Shown: positions 1 to 11,754 of the stretch, piece by piece | Layout of the letters: each line of letters begins with the position of its first letter | Position numbering within the stretch: position 1 is the stretch's first letter | NCBI GenBank assembly: GCA_034190875.2 | Contig: CM067344.1 | Coordinates: forward strand, 74,420,178-74,484,177 | Source: Urechis unicinctus | Lineage: Eukaryota > Annelida > Polychaeta > Xenopneusta > Urechidae | DNA: 64,000 nt | Direction: 5' to 3' | Translations under genes and position numbers: made by a program | The notes under the pieces: generated by a model | The model's database searches: none | What the model was told of the DNA's origin: nothing | Seen by the model: the letters and a program-made list of their open reading frames with translations, nothing else

Positions 1-25
1 TGTGTCATAAAGCAGTTTAATGTAC

Positions 26-262
26 CTTGTCAAGTACGAGCGGAGCTAAAGCAAAAACGTCGCTCTTCCCGTAGCCGGTTGGCAGACTGACGAAAAGATT
101 CCTGCCGTTGCAAATGTGAAGGAGGCAACGGATCTGCTCTTCGCGGAAGCTGTACGTCAGCGAAAGATCCTCCCGTACACTCTGCAACGCAGCGCCGAAT
201 TCCATGGCAAAACGTTGAGTCAGCTGAGTAGCTAAAGAAGAGTCGCTCGCTATTGTCTTCAA
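26..262 (-). CDS. RecQ-like DNA helicase, first coding exon (partial)
   Basis: The exon encodes about 79 residues. It has a Q-motif-like FREEQIRCL stretch followed by the Walker A motif LPTGYGKS at about residues 61-68, which is motif I of superfamily 2 helicases of the RecQ type. That motif binds ATP; the rest of the helicase would lie beyond the left edge of the window. The reading frame runs into a plausible splice donor (AAG|GTACA) just inside position 26. The chosen start is the first in-frame Met, at position 262. RecQ-like genes of this form are often multicopy in mollusc genomes and can be mobile-element cargo, so this could be a host gene or a repeat. The helicase motif is seen directly; the RecQ assignment follows from family knowledge. 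Confidence 0.6.
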
Positions 263-608
263 TGGACGGATCGACGGATGAATGTGAATTTGCTAATCCG
301 CGCGTAATTATGTCTGTCATGCGTGTCACTAATGGAAGGAGAAAAAGTTTCTTAAAAAGTGATGCGCGTTGGCGGGAAATAGCCTTGACGTATCTACCTT
401 GACGCGCTGCGCGTATTTTTTTTCGCGCCCAGTGCGCCAGCGTCTGCGCCGCAACGAGTTTCGAAGTAATTTGTGCGAACATTAGCGACGAATTATTTCC
501 ATTGAGTTTAGACCAAAGTCACACCTCAAGTTCAGATATAAATGACCTAAGGTTCAGAAAGAAAATATACTTCCACTTGGTCTCTGGCCTGCGCTACGCA
601 AGATCAAG
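263..608. other. Upstream region of the RecQ-like exon, no gene seen
   Basis: This GC-moderate stretch lies 5' of the helicase exon on the minus strand. It probably holds the 5' untranslated region or promoter. The open frame on the minus strand here overlaps the exon and has no recognisable product. Confidence 0.3.
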
Positions 609-636
609 ATGAAATCTAAAGGATTTGTCTATGATT

Positions 637-933
637 TTTTAAAATATCTGTTCATAATACATATATCACTGCATCATATTACCCAGTTTTTTGTTCAAAA
701 CTCATCGGTCAAATTTTTTTTATGGAGGTTTGAATATTGTAATACATATTGTAATACACCACACCCAGGGAATACAACCAAAAACCCGTTGTGGCTTCCC
801 ATCGACTACACGGACCTATGATTTGTTAATTTCTGTTCATAGTACATATATCACTTAGATAATATTACTGCACTATACTACCAAGTTTAGTTCAAAACTC
901 AGTGGTCAAATTTTTTTATGGAGGTTTGACGTC
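637..933. repeat. Two diverged copies of a ~105 bp AT-rich unit
   Basis: Segments at about 637-742 and 822-933 share a backbone: a TCTGTTCATA start, an ACATATATCACT block, a TTCAAAACTC block and a final ATGGAGGTTTGA. The copies differ by several substitutions and indels, so the duplication is old. No coding signal is evident here. The AT-rich DNA onward to about 1285 shows nothing else recognisable. Confidence 0.5.
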
Positions 934-1285
934 ATTCTGGAGAAAAATTTACAATAAATTCATAAATGGCTTGATTTTTTTTTTGTAAAGCAGATATTGT
1001 TCTGTCTGTATGTCAAATATAATGTAATTCGCTGCATGAACTTTTCTGTAGAACCAAAAATATTATCAAAAACGCATAATTCCCATTGGCTTAACATGTG
1101 GATCTTAAATCCGCCTTACTCAGAAATTTACACCAGTGACCCATACTTTTTCATTTTATATTTCGTAAGCTTTATATACGAGCTTACTCTCTGCAACAAA
1201 TCGTGAAAATCTATGAACGAATCAAGAACTGTCGCAATTGTCTTTAAATAGGGTTCACGTGGTGCGGAATTACGGTCGGTCTTGC

Positions 1286-3300
1286 CTATGTTCTAACCGG
1301 CTTATGTTGTGCAATCTCGCCGCCATATTGGAATAAAGTCGGAAAAGTGAATCGCCTCGCACATTTTAGGCAATTATTCATATTAACAAGTTTTCACGAT
1401 CCCTGAGAATCAAACTCGATGCATAATACTGATTGCTTTTTAAACTGACTTGTTAAATAAAGTCGACATCGTGAAGGTAAGGTTTTATCATACAATGTTC
1501 TACCTAGGTAATGCGCACGTCGAGAACCAAGAGGGAGCGTAAGCTTCACTTGGTTCATAAGAGCTACAGAGGGCCACTAGACAGCGAAAGAAGCGATCAT
1601 ACAGGCTCTCATTTTGGCATAGATGCGCCTAATATCAGCGGGATATTGATCGGGCCATCTCATCAGACTATGCCAAAAGTCAGTGACACCATGATATGCA
1701 AAAGCTCATGACATATAACGAGGCCTGGTGTGAGTGTGTTGGCAAAATGTTTCCAAAGAACGTTCAAGAAGCTATTGCAATTGATTACAACCATGTGCAG
1801 AATTTGCATGTCAAACGTAGACATGACCAGGATTTTTTGGATGCTCTCATCAACACCACCTTGGCTCAGTTGCATATCATATCTGAGGATTCTGTGAGCG
1901 TTCTACATATATATTTCTCGTGCCTACTATGGATCGTCACACACAGGAAAAAAAGATCATTCCCCCGTAGTGATGCTGTGGCGGTCACATATGCGGTTCT
2001 ACAGTGAGCCGGATATGACATAACGCTCGACAAAAGGCCCAAAACTGTAAGATCCACAAGAACACTAATCATACTAGTAACCAATGTGCTGACCATTCGC
2101 ACATTGAAAAAACATACGAAAGAAATGAGCTGGTGAGCACCCCGCCGTCGTCTGAAAATGCACGCTATACCTGTTCAGGCTACTTTCCCCCTGTCAGCGA
2201 AAGCACAACAGCTTTTGTCTATTTGTAAACAAGTGGGACCAAGTAAACGAATTTAATGCAACACACTTGCTTGGGGAAAAGCCTGCTTCAACCAATCACG
2301 TGTGCAATACAACGAGAAATTTGCGGTTATACGGCCGACTGGGAAAACACCAGCGCTAATTTCATTGCGCCTCTCATTGTGTGCCAATTATCAATGGTAT
2401 TCAATTTGGTCTGCGCCAGAACGCGGATCTGATCATGTTTTTTTAACCTTGATGGTCAGTCGGTGGCTGGCATATTTTCCAGGGATTCCAAGTAGCCCAC
2501 AAGTGGTCCCAGTAACACCCAACACAGTGGCGATAGGAATGGTGACTATTGTAGACATTACACCAATGCCACCTGTGCCAAGGCACATACCAAAAGTAAC
2601 TAAAGCAGGGTATACTGTGTTAACTGCACGCCTTTTATAACCCATTGTCCCTTTTCTTCTGCCCAGATGGCAATGTGGGGCTTCAATGAGGTTATGGCTT
2701 TGTCTTTCAAGTTGTGTTACGAATCAACACAGGTCTTTTTTTGCAGATTCGGCAAGGTCGAATAGTTCGCTCTCCGCTCTCCATAGGTACTCGCTTTTAT
2801 CTTGTAAATCACTGAACTTTCAACTCATGCACAGGTCCGCCAAAAACACGTTTTAAGACTTTGTGATTATGATATTACCAAAAGAGCCACCTTCCCAGTC
2901 CACATCTTCAATAAGTGTAGTGGGGGCCCCATCTAATATACTGTGTGTGGTACTTGATCAAGATGGACATAAAGTTTTTTTGAAACTGCCAAAGTTAATG
3001 GGCTGAATAAATCCACTGCTTACTGAGGCCGTCATCAAGACCTAAAAATGTCAACACTCCATACGTAAGGCTCACAGTCCCTTCAGGAACTGTGAGGGTA
3101 ATAAGTCTATTTGCAGCATGAACATCATAATCAAGACCTTGTGCTGTAATCTCCTGCTGAAGAAAGATGAAACTCCAGAGACCGGGTTGTACCAGACCAC
3201 AGTTTAGATGATTGACCCGAGGCCTATGCATAGATCGCTTTCAGTGTTGTCAATATGATTTTTTGCAGGAGCACCGCCTCCCCGCTTTGAGCATTTGATA
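1286..3300. mobile_element. Remnants of a capsid-bearing virus-like element (Polinton/adintovirus-like), broken
   Basis: The left part, about 1290-1540 on the plus strand, is a segment also found at about 9660-9900 and, inverted, at about 43020-43200. A minus-strand part at about 2433-3240 translates into pieces reminiscent of the small capsid or penton-like proteins that accompany Polinton-like elements in invertebrate genomes. One such piece is a glycine- and valine-rich hydrophobic stretch. The element is clearly broken in many places and looks old. The family assignment rests on recalled resemblance, not on a search, so it is tentative. A window-wide relationship is supported by the shared segment and by the capsid-type fossil at 8.8-10.1 kb. 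Confidence 0.35.
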
Positions 3301-4204
3301 CGTAGTTAAACTATGCTACCCTTCCACTTCAATAAACTCTTAACCCAATCTAGTCAAAATGACCAGCTAACCTGGTCACCCAGCAATCGAAGTTAGTCAA
3401 ACTCTGTAACGACTAATCACATGGTCAAATCGACTTAGCAACATGGTCACAATGACTAGCACGGCTGGTCAGGTGTTATTTGACTAGTTACCTAGTCAAT
3501 TTGACCACCCTGAGAGCGTTATCTTCTCTTTGTTGGGAGACCGCGATGTGCGGGTTGGTTACATAACCACAGATGCGCGCCGCGGCATACCGGAAGCTTG
3601 ACCTTTGCGGCGGTTCTTTAACCAGTTGCTGCAGGAAATTGGAAAACTTCAGTTGAAATTTTCTGACAATCGCCTCCATACTATTAGGTGAGAATATTAA
3701 ATAGTTTTCTGTATTTTTGTATGTATTGTCGTGTACCATTGCTGGTATCAGTACTAATGAGTGCTTAGCTTCAACCATAAGTCTACTATGTGTTTTAGAA
3801 CGTCGCAACGCAGGACGACACCAGCAATAACATCTGTTGGAGAAGCTGTGCATGTAACAGAGGTCATGGCCATGGGCATGCTGATGGCCGCCATTTATGT
3901 GTTTATGTGTCTTACCACCTATCGACCAAAAATACGTTTCGTTATGTACAGAAGGTGATGCTGGTCGTTGATGATGAGGCTAACGACCCAGTTGATGCGA
4001 AGCTTCTTTGTGTCAGGGCTAGTATTAACAAGGGCATGCATGTAAGTGTTTATATACAATAAAGTCTACTTGTTTTGCATATTATGTTGTCTGACTTGTT
4101 TTTACACTGGTTCTTACACTGGTTCGACCTTTAATCATAGTCAAACTGACCTTCATTCATAGTCAAACTGCCCAAATCTTCTAGTCGGTCTGACTAAGTA
4201 CAAA

Positions 4205-4640
4205 TGTAAAGATAGAATTTCTTAGCTTATGTGCTCCTTCGTTTTCGTACTGTTACTCACTGCCTGTAGTTGCTGGAGTGGGGACTAATCAGAGGAAATT
4301 AACGCGAGTCCTGGAGTAGAGATGCTTATTTGGTTTATTTAATTTCAACAATGAAGCTCCCTGGAATCTCGCGGTCCGAATCGTATCTCTGACTAGATGA
4401 ATCTCTCCGTGACTGACCCATCTGTGGACCTTATAAAGGGTCCACATGATAGACCAGGCTAAAACAATCCCCACGTGACACGACGAGTCCACTTGGAGGG
4501 TGAACTCGCTTGCTGTGAGGATTGCTGAAATCAGGGTTACACCCCTCCCAAAGAGTGGTGTGATGTAACCCGGGCTCTCGGGGTGATAATTAAAGGGGGA
4601 GGCTTTTTAAGAACGTATGAGCCAAAATAGTATTATAACA
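4205..4640 (-). repeat. LTR (3' LTR in element orientation)
   Basis: This is the 436 bp terminal repeat nearest the left edge, identical to 7442-7877 except for one base. A short open frame at 4289-4492 lies wholly inside the LTR and is duplicated in the other one, so it is not taken as a gene. Confidence 0.85.
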
Positions 4641-7441
4641 TCTTCCCCAACCATAATAAAGTTGAACTTCCACTGTTCAATAAATTTAGAATTTACCCTT
4701 AAATTTTGAAAATTGACTTTGTTAAACTAATTGAAGGTTGATGAAATGGAATTTGGAATATGAGTTATAAAGTAAAGGGACAGCACGACACGAGCCCAAT
4801 ATTATTAGATTTTGAATTTTGAGTGATCCCAGGGTAGCTTGAACATGCGCCAATACTGTTTGACATGGGCACATGTCCATAACAAAATAGGTGATTTATA
4901 AGTTTACAATAATTTTTCAAATGTTCTGATTTCGCTAGCCTAAATGGTATTAAGATAAATATATTACAATAAAATGGAAAGAATAAAAATATGGAATACT
5001 CTAGCCGTTATGACATTAATTACATTTTCACAGTATTACTCCGCACTAAAACCAAGTGGGAAAAAAGCGATGAGCCTATACTTGACAGTCGTGAAAATAG
5101 TAAAATAACCTATTGAAGCTAATTCAATTATTAATTTTGAAAGTATTTAACTAATGTCATGAAAATTAAATATACAAGAACAATGGACTAATGCCGTTAA
5201 AGTTATTGAAATTTGTGGATTTCTTTGGATGCTTCTTGAAGATGAAATATCTTGAGGGCTGCCGCATTGGGTTCGCCAGGTGTCGCCTGAGGGGAGGGGT
5301 GTGCGTTATCCGATGCCTGGTTGTGCCGTTGTGTGTCTCCACTGTATCCTTGGTCAGGAAGACGTAAGCTTTGGCTACAAGGTGTTGGCGCGTCGGGTGA
5401 AGGCGCTATCTCCCTCTTGTATGGCGTAAATATACCTGGGAACAAATGAACTTACGGCAGCGACCAGTGTGTCTTGATTATGAATGTTCAATGTGTGCAT
5501 GTAAGTATGAGTGAGTATGTAACTTTTGTGTAATATTATAACATCAAAATGAATGTTGGTGTATTATGCAAAGAAAAGTGTGAGGTGTGTTTGAATGATT
5601 GTATATTGCTTTGCATAAAGTGATTGGAGTGCGTGTTAATGAGTGACGGTTATTGCCCAAAATAGTATTTAAGAAAGCTATGCTGCTGAGAGCCTGTTTA
5701 GAATAGTTATGCCTCAAAGAATATATATGTTGCACATGACCACTATCTAACATGTAAGTCCGGATACTCAACGATGTGACACTTTAATTGTATGTGTTGT
5801 ACGTGCGGGAGAAGATCAATATACACGACTCATATATATGTATTGAGAATTAAATGTTTACGATACTTCTCCATTAATAATTTGATAAATACGCACGTCT
5901 TCCCTAAGCTGCAGATTCCTTCATGAGATTATACCCCGCATATACTTGAATAATATAAGATTAGCGTTATGGGTAATGTGCAACATAAAGGGTCGCTAAT
6001 TTTACGCGTGTCCGCATGATATGCCAGACGGTGCGATAATAGCGCATTTGAATTCACTTATTGTAAGATTTTGTCTTATCATCTGCAGACATAGAGGTAA
6101 AATAATTGTGAATATAATTGATGATATCATTGTGTCAAGTTGGCGCTGCGTGGAAGAAGACAATTAAAAGTCTTCTATTAATTTAAACCTGGACTCACAG
6201 TTTACTGGATTTTGTGTGGCGGCAAAGGATGTGTGAGATTAAGCGTCAAATGTGTATGTCACTTTTGAAGACTGCCTTTTGAGACTTAAATTGAAGTGCA
6301 ATTAAAGGGTGCCAGCTTGGGCCTCAGAGACTCCGTGTTTATTGGAATTACAAAGGAGTCTGTAATCCTTGATAATTGGCGGACGCAAAATGAGGGTCTC
6401 TTATCTGCGTGAATGTCTGAGTGCAGGATGTTTAATCATTCGGTATACGGGCTGACTGTTAAAGCCTTAAATTGGACTGATCAAAATTTGAATTTCACGG
6501 CTTGTTATCTTTGACACTAAGGTTGATTTGTGTTGATCGCTTTGATAAATTCGAATTTGTCTAACCGTCAGGTTCATGCGTTTGAATGCGTATAACACGT
6601 GGCTGAGATAGTATCATAGGTAAAATGTTATATGGTTTGAATAGTGAAAGAAATATGTGTGTGAAGATTGTGTGAAATAATTGCATGTAAAAATGGTTAT
6701 GCATATAAAATGAATATAGGTGTCCTGTTCTGAAAAGATAGAATATGGCTAAAAATAATGTGACATTGGTTGGAAATATTTCTAAAAAGGGAAATATGTA
6801 CGAAGAATACTATGAAAATGAATCAATGAGGCTAGGTAGACATAATTCGTTATTTGTTTCAAAATTGGTAATGCTCATCTTCCGCGCCACATACTTGCGT
6901 CCTCGAAGACCCACTCAAATTGTTCGCCAACAAACATAATATTTAATACTAAATTTGTATAAGGATGATATTTAACCTCGAATATCAAATTTTTCCCATC
7001 CTTGCATGATAAGGTTTGTCGGATACGGAAGGTTTAAATTTAGGCGATAGTGGGAGGGGTGTTTTGTGTGGAGGAGGTACTTATGCGCGACGGAAGGTCA
7101 AATGAGCAATAAGAATTTTACGGTCAACTCATTTTAATGTAATATATGAGTGACGTACTTACCATGGAAGAAGTTGAAAGGGGGGAATGCGGTCGTCATC
7201 TCCGATGTGTTGATAGCGCCAGGTCGCTAGTACGCCATAGTTGAGTCGAGTGGAAGAGGCCGATGTACGCTGCCGTTGCCCTGGATCATGATCGCGTCGT
7301 AGATTGCGGCCTCGTGTCTCTTCTCTCGGCGTGTGTAGCAATTGTCAGCTTTCTTCTCTAACTTAAGAGCGTGTAAGCGTCGGGAAAATGTGTGCGTTGA
7401 CGACAGTGGAAGTCGCCAACTACCCGGACTCTCACACCAAA
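4641..7441 (-). other. Internal region of the LTR element, no recognised coding
   Basis: About 2.8 kb of AT-rich DNA between the LTRs. The longest frames are about 60-80 codons and show no gag, protease, RT or integrase motif. The polypurine tract lies at its left end and the primer-binding-site candidate at its right end. Confidence 0.6.
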
Positions 7442-7877
7442 TGTAAAGATAGAATTTCTTAGCTTATGTGCTCCTTCGTTTTCGTACTGTTACTCACTGC
7501 CTGTAGTTGCTGGAGTGGGGACTAATCAGAGGAAATTAACGCGAGTCCTGGAGTAGAGATGCTTATTTGGTTTATTTAATTTCAACAATGAAGCTCCCTG
7601 GAATCTCGCGGTCCGAATCGTTTCTCTGACTAGATGAATCTCTCCGTGACTGACCCATCTGTGGACCTTATAAAGGGTCCACATGATAGACCAGGCTAAA
7701 ACAATCCCCACGTGACACGACGAGTCCACTTGGAGGGTGAACTCGCTTGCTGTGAGGATTGCTGAAATCAGGGTTACACCCCTCCCAAAGAGTGGTGTGA
7801 TGTAACCCGGGCTCTCGGGGTGATAATTAAAGGGGGAGGCTTTTTAAGAACGTATGAGCCAAAATAGTATTATAACA
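7442..7877 (-). repeat. LTR (5' LTR in element orientation)
   Basis: This is the partner of 4205-4640 at equal length (436 bp), starting TGTAAAG and ending ATAACA on the plus strand. It sits directly against the palindrome array that resumes at 7878. Confidence 0.85.
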
Positions 7878-8222
7878 CAATAGTCATTACTACTTACGCT
7901 ATAGTCAATGTGACTAATGAGATAGTAATTGTGACTAATAGATTAGTCATATTGACCACTCTTTACTTGACTAGGTAGATTAGTCATTTTGACTAATCAA
8001 TATTTGACTAACTGCATTAGTCAAATTGACTAACACATTAGTCGTTTGGTGGACAGTCAATATGACTAGCCAAGTTAGTCAAGTTGACTAGATTACATTA
8101 AGAGTGTAGCAACATCACACATAAAGCAGGCGGAGTCTATCTGGCCGCGGGTGACAGTACAGGGCTTGACCCGACCCAACCAAGCATTCACCTGATCTTC
8201 TGTTAACATGGCAGGCATTTAA

Positions 8223-8793
8223 AGAGACTGTTCAGCCCCATATAAGGAAAGTGGTTGCCTAGCAAGCTGCTTGGTAACAGCACCTTGGAAACCAAAAATG
8301 TTACATTTTCAGACTTTCAGTCGCTACGCGGCGCTGTGGTCTCAGAAAAAAGATCCTTGCTTCGACAGTCGCCATTTATGTTGTCGGACATTATCCTTCC
8401 TGCTTGTCGGTCTAATGTGTGCACAATTATGCCCACAACTTGAATGAGTGAAGATTTTATGAAATCTACATTATGTAACTAAAGCGGAAGAATACACATC
8501 GTTAGCGAGGTAAATTCAGAACGCGTTATGATTTACAGCTAACATTCGTGTAGTTCATGGTTTTAGGGAGGCACCGTTATCGATGGAACGACATAACTGA
8601 ATAAAACAGATCTCCACAGTTTATCATGAACATTTCCAGTCATTAATAATGTTAAAAACTTATCAACATAACTTCCATCACGTAAACTCGGCGGCACAAA
8701 TTAGAAGATGTCATTACTTACGTCTGCGTTAATCGTAGTAATGTAAATAACGAAATGATCCCTGATTGCCTTATATGTGGCTGAACAGTCTCT
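8223..8793 (+). mobile_element. MITE with TTAA target duplication (Kolobok- or piggyBac-like)
   Basis: A 571 bp element begins AGAGACTGTTCAGCCCCATA and ends with its near inverse, ATATGTGGCTGAACAGTCTCT. TTAA lies on both sides (8219-8222 and 8794-8797). It has no transposase. A second family member lies at 27522-28075 in the opposite orientation; the two share the end block with GCCTAGCAAGCTGCTTGG. TTAA target sites are used by piggyBac and Kolobok transposons, and the sequence alone does not decide which. The open frame at 8255-8443 lies inside the element and is not taken as a gene. Confidence 0.75.
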
Positions 8794-8814
8794 TTAAGTA
8801 ACAGCCCATGGTGG

Positions 8815-10100
8815 AATTGTCACACCCGAGGTCTCCCACCTTTCCTCACAGTCAATGAAGCTAGTCTACTCCCCCACCCCTTAAAATCCCCCCAAGGACC
8901 CCTCCTCAGGGACGACATGGTCAAATGCTGTGGTGTCAACCAGAAGCAACAAATGCGTTCGCTTCCCAACCTGGATGCAGACGACGTCATTGTCCCTGGG
9001 ATGGTCTGACTGGCCTTTTCAATCTCCCTGACCTTAACCGACGCCAATCGCAGTGTTGTACAGAACCTGGGAGGCGCCATGGTTAAGAAAACAACAATTA
9101 AGGTTTCAGGAAACGAGGTCATGTCCATCGATGATACATATCCAGTACACAGGTCGACTCCCCATTCTATATGACCGTGTACTCCGCCACGGGAGGCTTG
9201 CATACAATAGGAGTGACACACTGGGGAACATTAGCCCAACAGTCAATCGAGTACTTTTATCAGTAGATTGACAAACATGCTTAACTTAACACTACTTATG
9301 CCGTAAAAAATACGTACTGAGAAGAATGTACAGTTACCAAAGGTGAGAGAATTAACTGATTTTAATTGCAACGGATTTTTTTAACCAATCTCCGAGCGAA
9401 CACTTGATGTTTGATTAATTTCTAACTTTTCGGCGGAATTCCACTCCGAATTCCGGTGGAAAGAATTCCCTGCAACTTCCGTTGCCAACAACCGGTCTCT
9501 TGAAACCGGTCTCTTGCTATGTTTTTATCATACCGTTATTGTCATCATCTGCCTGATAATACATTTTAGAGGTGAGTCAATTTATACTAGATTTATATCT
9601 TATTACTTTCCGACCTTTTTGCCTTTTCCTCTCCTTTATTCAGCTTCATAAAAAGTTCTTTTCCAACCGCCTTATGTGGCGCAATCTCGCCGCCCTCTTA
9701 GAAATTAGTTGGAAAAGTTAATCTCCTCCCATAGTTTAAGCGATTATGCATATTTACAAGTTATGCACCGTAGATAATAACGATTACTTATTGAATTGTA
9801 CCTATTACATCAAGTTGACATCGTGAAGGTAAGATCTTAACATCGAGTTTTCTACATTGGCGAAGCTATCCTCGAGAACCAAGTGGGAGCGCATAAGAGC
9901 TATGGAACATCAACCTGAACGTTCCGAACCGCAGTATGAAAGGCGTCTTGCTGCTCCTTGAAGACCCAGCCAATGCCTCATTTGCATGAAAGACAGAGGC
10001 GTTCTACAACCCAAAATAACAAAGGTCGAGGTGAACAATTAGGATGTCCCCAACCAGCTCCTAGGGAATGCGCGCCTACCAGCAGTGCGATGAGGTGAAG
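8815..10100 (+). mobile_element. Capsid-type gene fossil of a virus-like (Polinton-like) element, broken
   Basis: Plus-strand pieces at about 8815-9260 and 9914-10090 resemble parts of the large capsid protein of Polinton/adintovirus-like elements found integrated in invertebrate genomes. The second piece follows a copy of the segment shared with 1286-1540. The element is broken in several places and parts are missing, so it looks like a fossil. The assignment is from recalled family resemblance only. The stretch between about 9270 and 9650 holds no recognisable feature except AT-rich sequence and a short GAATTCC/GGAATTC-rich patch near 9435-9470. Confidence 0.4.
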
Positions 10101-10279
10101 AAGGACCATGATTTCCTTAATAAACTCCCTGCGTGAGAATGATGTTATCCCAACAAGGGAGGAACGGGCCGCTGCTCGCAAGCTGCTTGCAGAAAGCAAG
10201 CAAGCAAAGCTGCTGCTGAACACTGATCGACCTACCACATATGCTGTTGTTCGGGGGGAATTGATCTTGCACATGACAC

Positions 10280-10570
10280 AAAAAGGCCGAATACAATGGC
10301 TGTAAAGATGTGGCCAAAGAAATTATGGGGGCCAAGACAGGCAACGAAGCCTCTCTGACTAGGGAGGGCTATACCTAGCACGGCTGGATGGAGAGAAGAC
10401 AGGGAGAAATTCATTTCAGAAATCCTCCAAACCAAAATGAAGTTTATCCCAGAATACAGGGAATCTTTAAAATCAAGTGGCACTTCAACTATCCATGAGG
10501 ACACTATGCATCCTTACTGGGGTTGAAAAGCTGGCAAGGATAGACTGGGGATGTTGCACATGGAAATGAG
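10280..10570 (+). pseudogene. NADAR-like domain remnant in the LINE
   Basis: The translated segment has the look of a NADAR (YbiA/RibX) domain: a basic QTKMKFIPEY stretch, then an acidic run and PYWG, then LGMLHMEMR, which correspond to the KF, WG and LG...E.R hallmarks of that fold. It has in-frame stop codons within it. NADAR enzymes act as N-glycosidases on riboflavin precursors or ADP-ribosylated DNA. What such a domain does in a LINE is unknown. The match is by eye; a profile search would settle it. Confidence 0.45.
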
Positions 10571-10654
10571 GACAAAGACGCTAAGCTCTCACTTCAATTT
10601 GACACACGACTCGAGCAACACACAACCTGCGCGCTCGGCAACACCCACTACACC

Positions 10655-11163
10655 TTGCTGATATTGGGTGACTCAAACACAAAAGGATTTGACCCACTAC
10701 GAATGACAAAACAATGTTCAATCACCATTACCCAGAGCCCACATTGAAGGACGCAACTGAGATCATCAGCAAGAATCAACCACGAGACCAGATAGTGGTC
10801 TTGCACACAGGAACAAATGACCTCAGAACCAAATCACCAAAGGAAGTAGCTGACAGCATTAGAAAACAGCGCAGCAACTCCTCCAGAAAAACTACAAAGT
10901 TGTCATTACCAAATTGCTACCCAGAGAAGGTCTGAAGCTAAATCAAATGGTGAACGAAGTGAACAACATAATTAGCTCAAACATGCAAAGCACCAAAGTG
11001 AAACTCGTCAGCACAACCGACTTCTACTATGGCAACAGACCAAATAAGACCTACTACAAAGCCTCATACTCTAATGGACAACAACTACCACTACTGCATC
11101 TAAACACCAAAGGAATTGCAAAGCTCAGTAAGGACATCCAAAGTGCAATCAAACAGCTGATTT
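10655..11163 (+). pseudogene. SGNH/GDSL esterase domain of the LINE ORF1
   Basis: The translation shows the block I motif ILGDSNTKGF (GDS with the nucleophile Ser), the block III motif LHTGTNDLR (GTND) and a C-terminal HLNTKG in the place of the usual DGVHLNKKG. The His of the catalytic triad is therefore present, but the preceding Asp position reads Leu. Two overlapping frames (10714-10935 and 10914-11165) together span the domain, so there is at least one frame disruption. In CR1-type LINEs this esterase is part of ORF1. Confidence 0.65.
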
Positions 11164-11754
11164 GATTGATGAAGACGACTGAATGAGCATCTTGGCCAAC
11201 TGCCCGCAGGTGTACTAAGGTTGGTAACGGGCCTGGTGTTATGTTATGTTATATTATGGTTACTTCTTACTTAAGTTTATTTATAACACTGCAGATTTTG
11301 TAATACTCACTCTTTCATAGGTTGTTAACAGTTAACTACACAATACAATTGTATGCCACTATGTCTATGTCAGTGTACTTGGCAATATTTACAAACAAAC
11401 AAAAGTTGAGTATTTTATTGGATTAACAACATGTATTTCATTGCTATTTCATTAATGTAAAACTTTATCCTAAAATGGACCAATCAAATCCTCTATTCAC
11501 AATGACTATGTATGGTTAACACTAGACAATCAGTAATGTGGTTTTTTTGATCTCTGATTTTGATTATTGTTGGTCTAACATCCACAGGGTGTGCGTAGCA
11601 TATCAATATTCCCATACCTCCCCATGAAATCTACCCCTACAGTATCACAGACAAGAACAAAATGTATCTTCTAGACAATCAATTGAGACATGTGCGTATA
11701 TTCCCCATCTACCTATAAAAGACAAAAAAAAATCTTCTGGTGAGATTCATCCTG

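Larger units (their letters stand above)
4205..7877 (-). mobile_element. Short LTR retrotransposon with near-identical LTRs, apparently non-autonomous
   Basis: Two direct repeats of 436 bp (4205-4640 and 7442-7877) begin TGT and end ACA. I found a single substitution between them (4385 versus 7622). Read on the minus strand, the 5' LTR (7877-7442) is followed at once by TTGGTGTGAGAGTCCGGG, a TGG-led primer-binding-site candidate. The 3' LTR is preceded by the purine-rich GGTTGGGGAAGA (complement of 4641-4652). The LTR-based orientation is therefore minus. The internal region of about 2.8 kb has no long open frame and no gag or pol motif that I recognise, so the element resembles a LARD/TRIM-type passenger. 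Flanking 4-mers CAAA and CAAT could be a slightly changed target duplication. Near-identical LTRs imply a very young insertion. Confidence 0.8.
3340..8100. mobile_element. Element bounded by arrays of a TAGTCAAWTTGACTA-type palindrome, interrupted by an LTR element
   Basis: The left end (about 3346-3506) and right end (about 4120-4204 continuing at 7878-8095) consist of many degenerate copies of a palindromic unit close to TAGTCAAATTGACTA. They are spaced irregularly by a few to about twenty bases. Between them, about 3510-4120 holds roughly 600 bp of ordinary-looking sequence with no recognised product. The right array is split by the LTR element at 4205-7877. Without that insertion the unit would be about 1.1 kb. 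It could be a foldback-type or non-autonomous DNA transposon with subterminal repeats, or a local satellite. No terminal target duplication was identified. Confidence 0.4.

Noticed and set aside
4289-7729. Identical 67-codon frames at 4289-4492 and 7526-7729
   Set aside because: Both lie wholly inside the two LTRs and have no recognised domain.
1471-9835. GAAG|GTAAG in the shared segment read as a splice donor of a repeated leader exon
   Set aside because: Similarity between the three copies continues past the GTAAG, so it behaves as part of one continuous segment.
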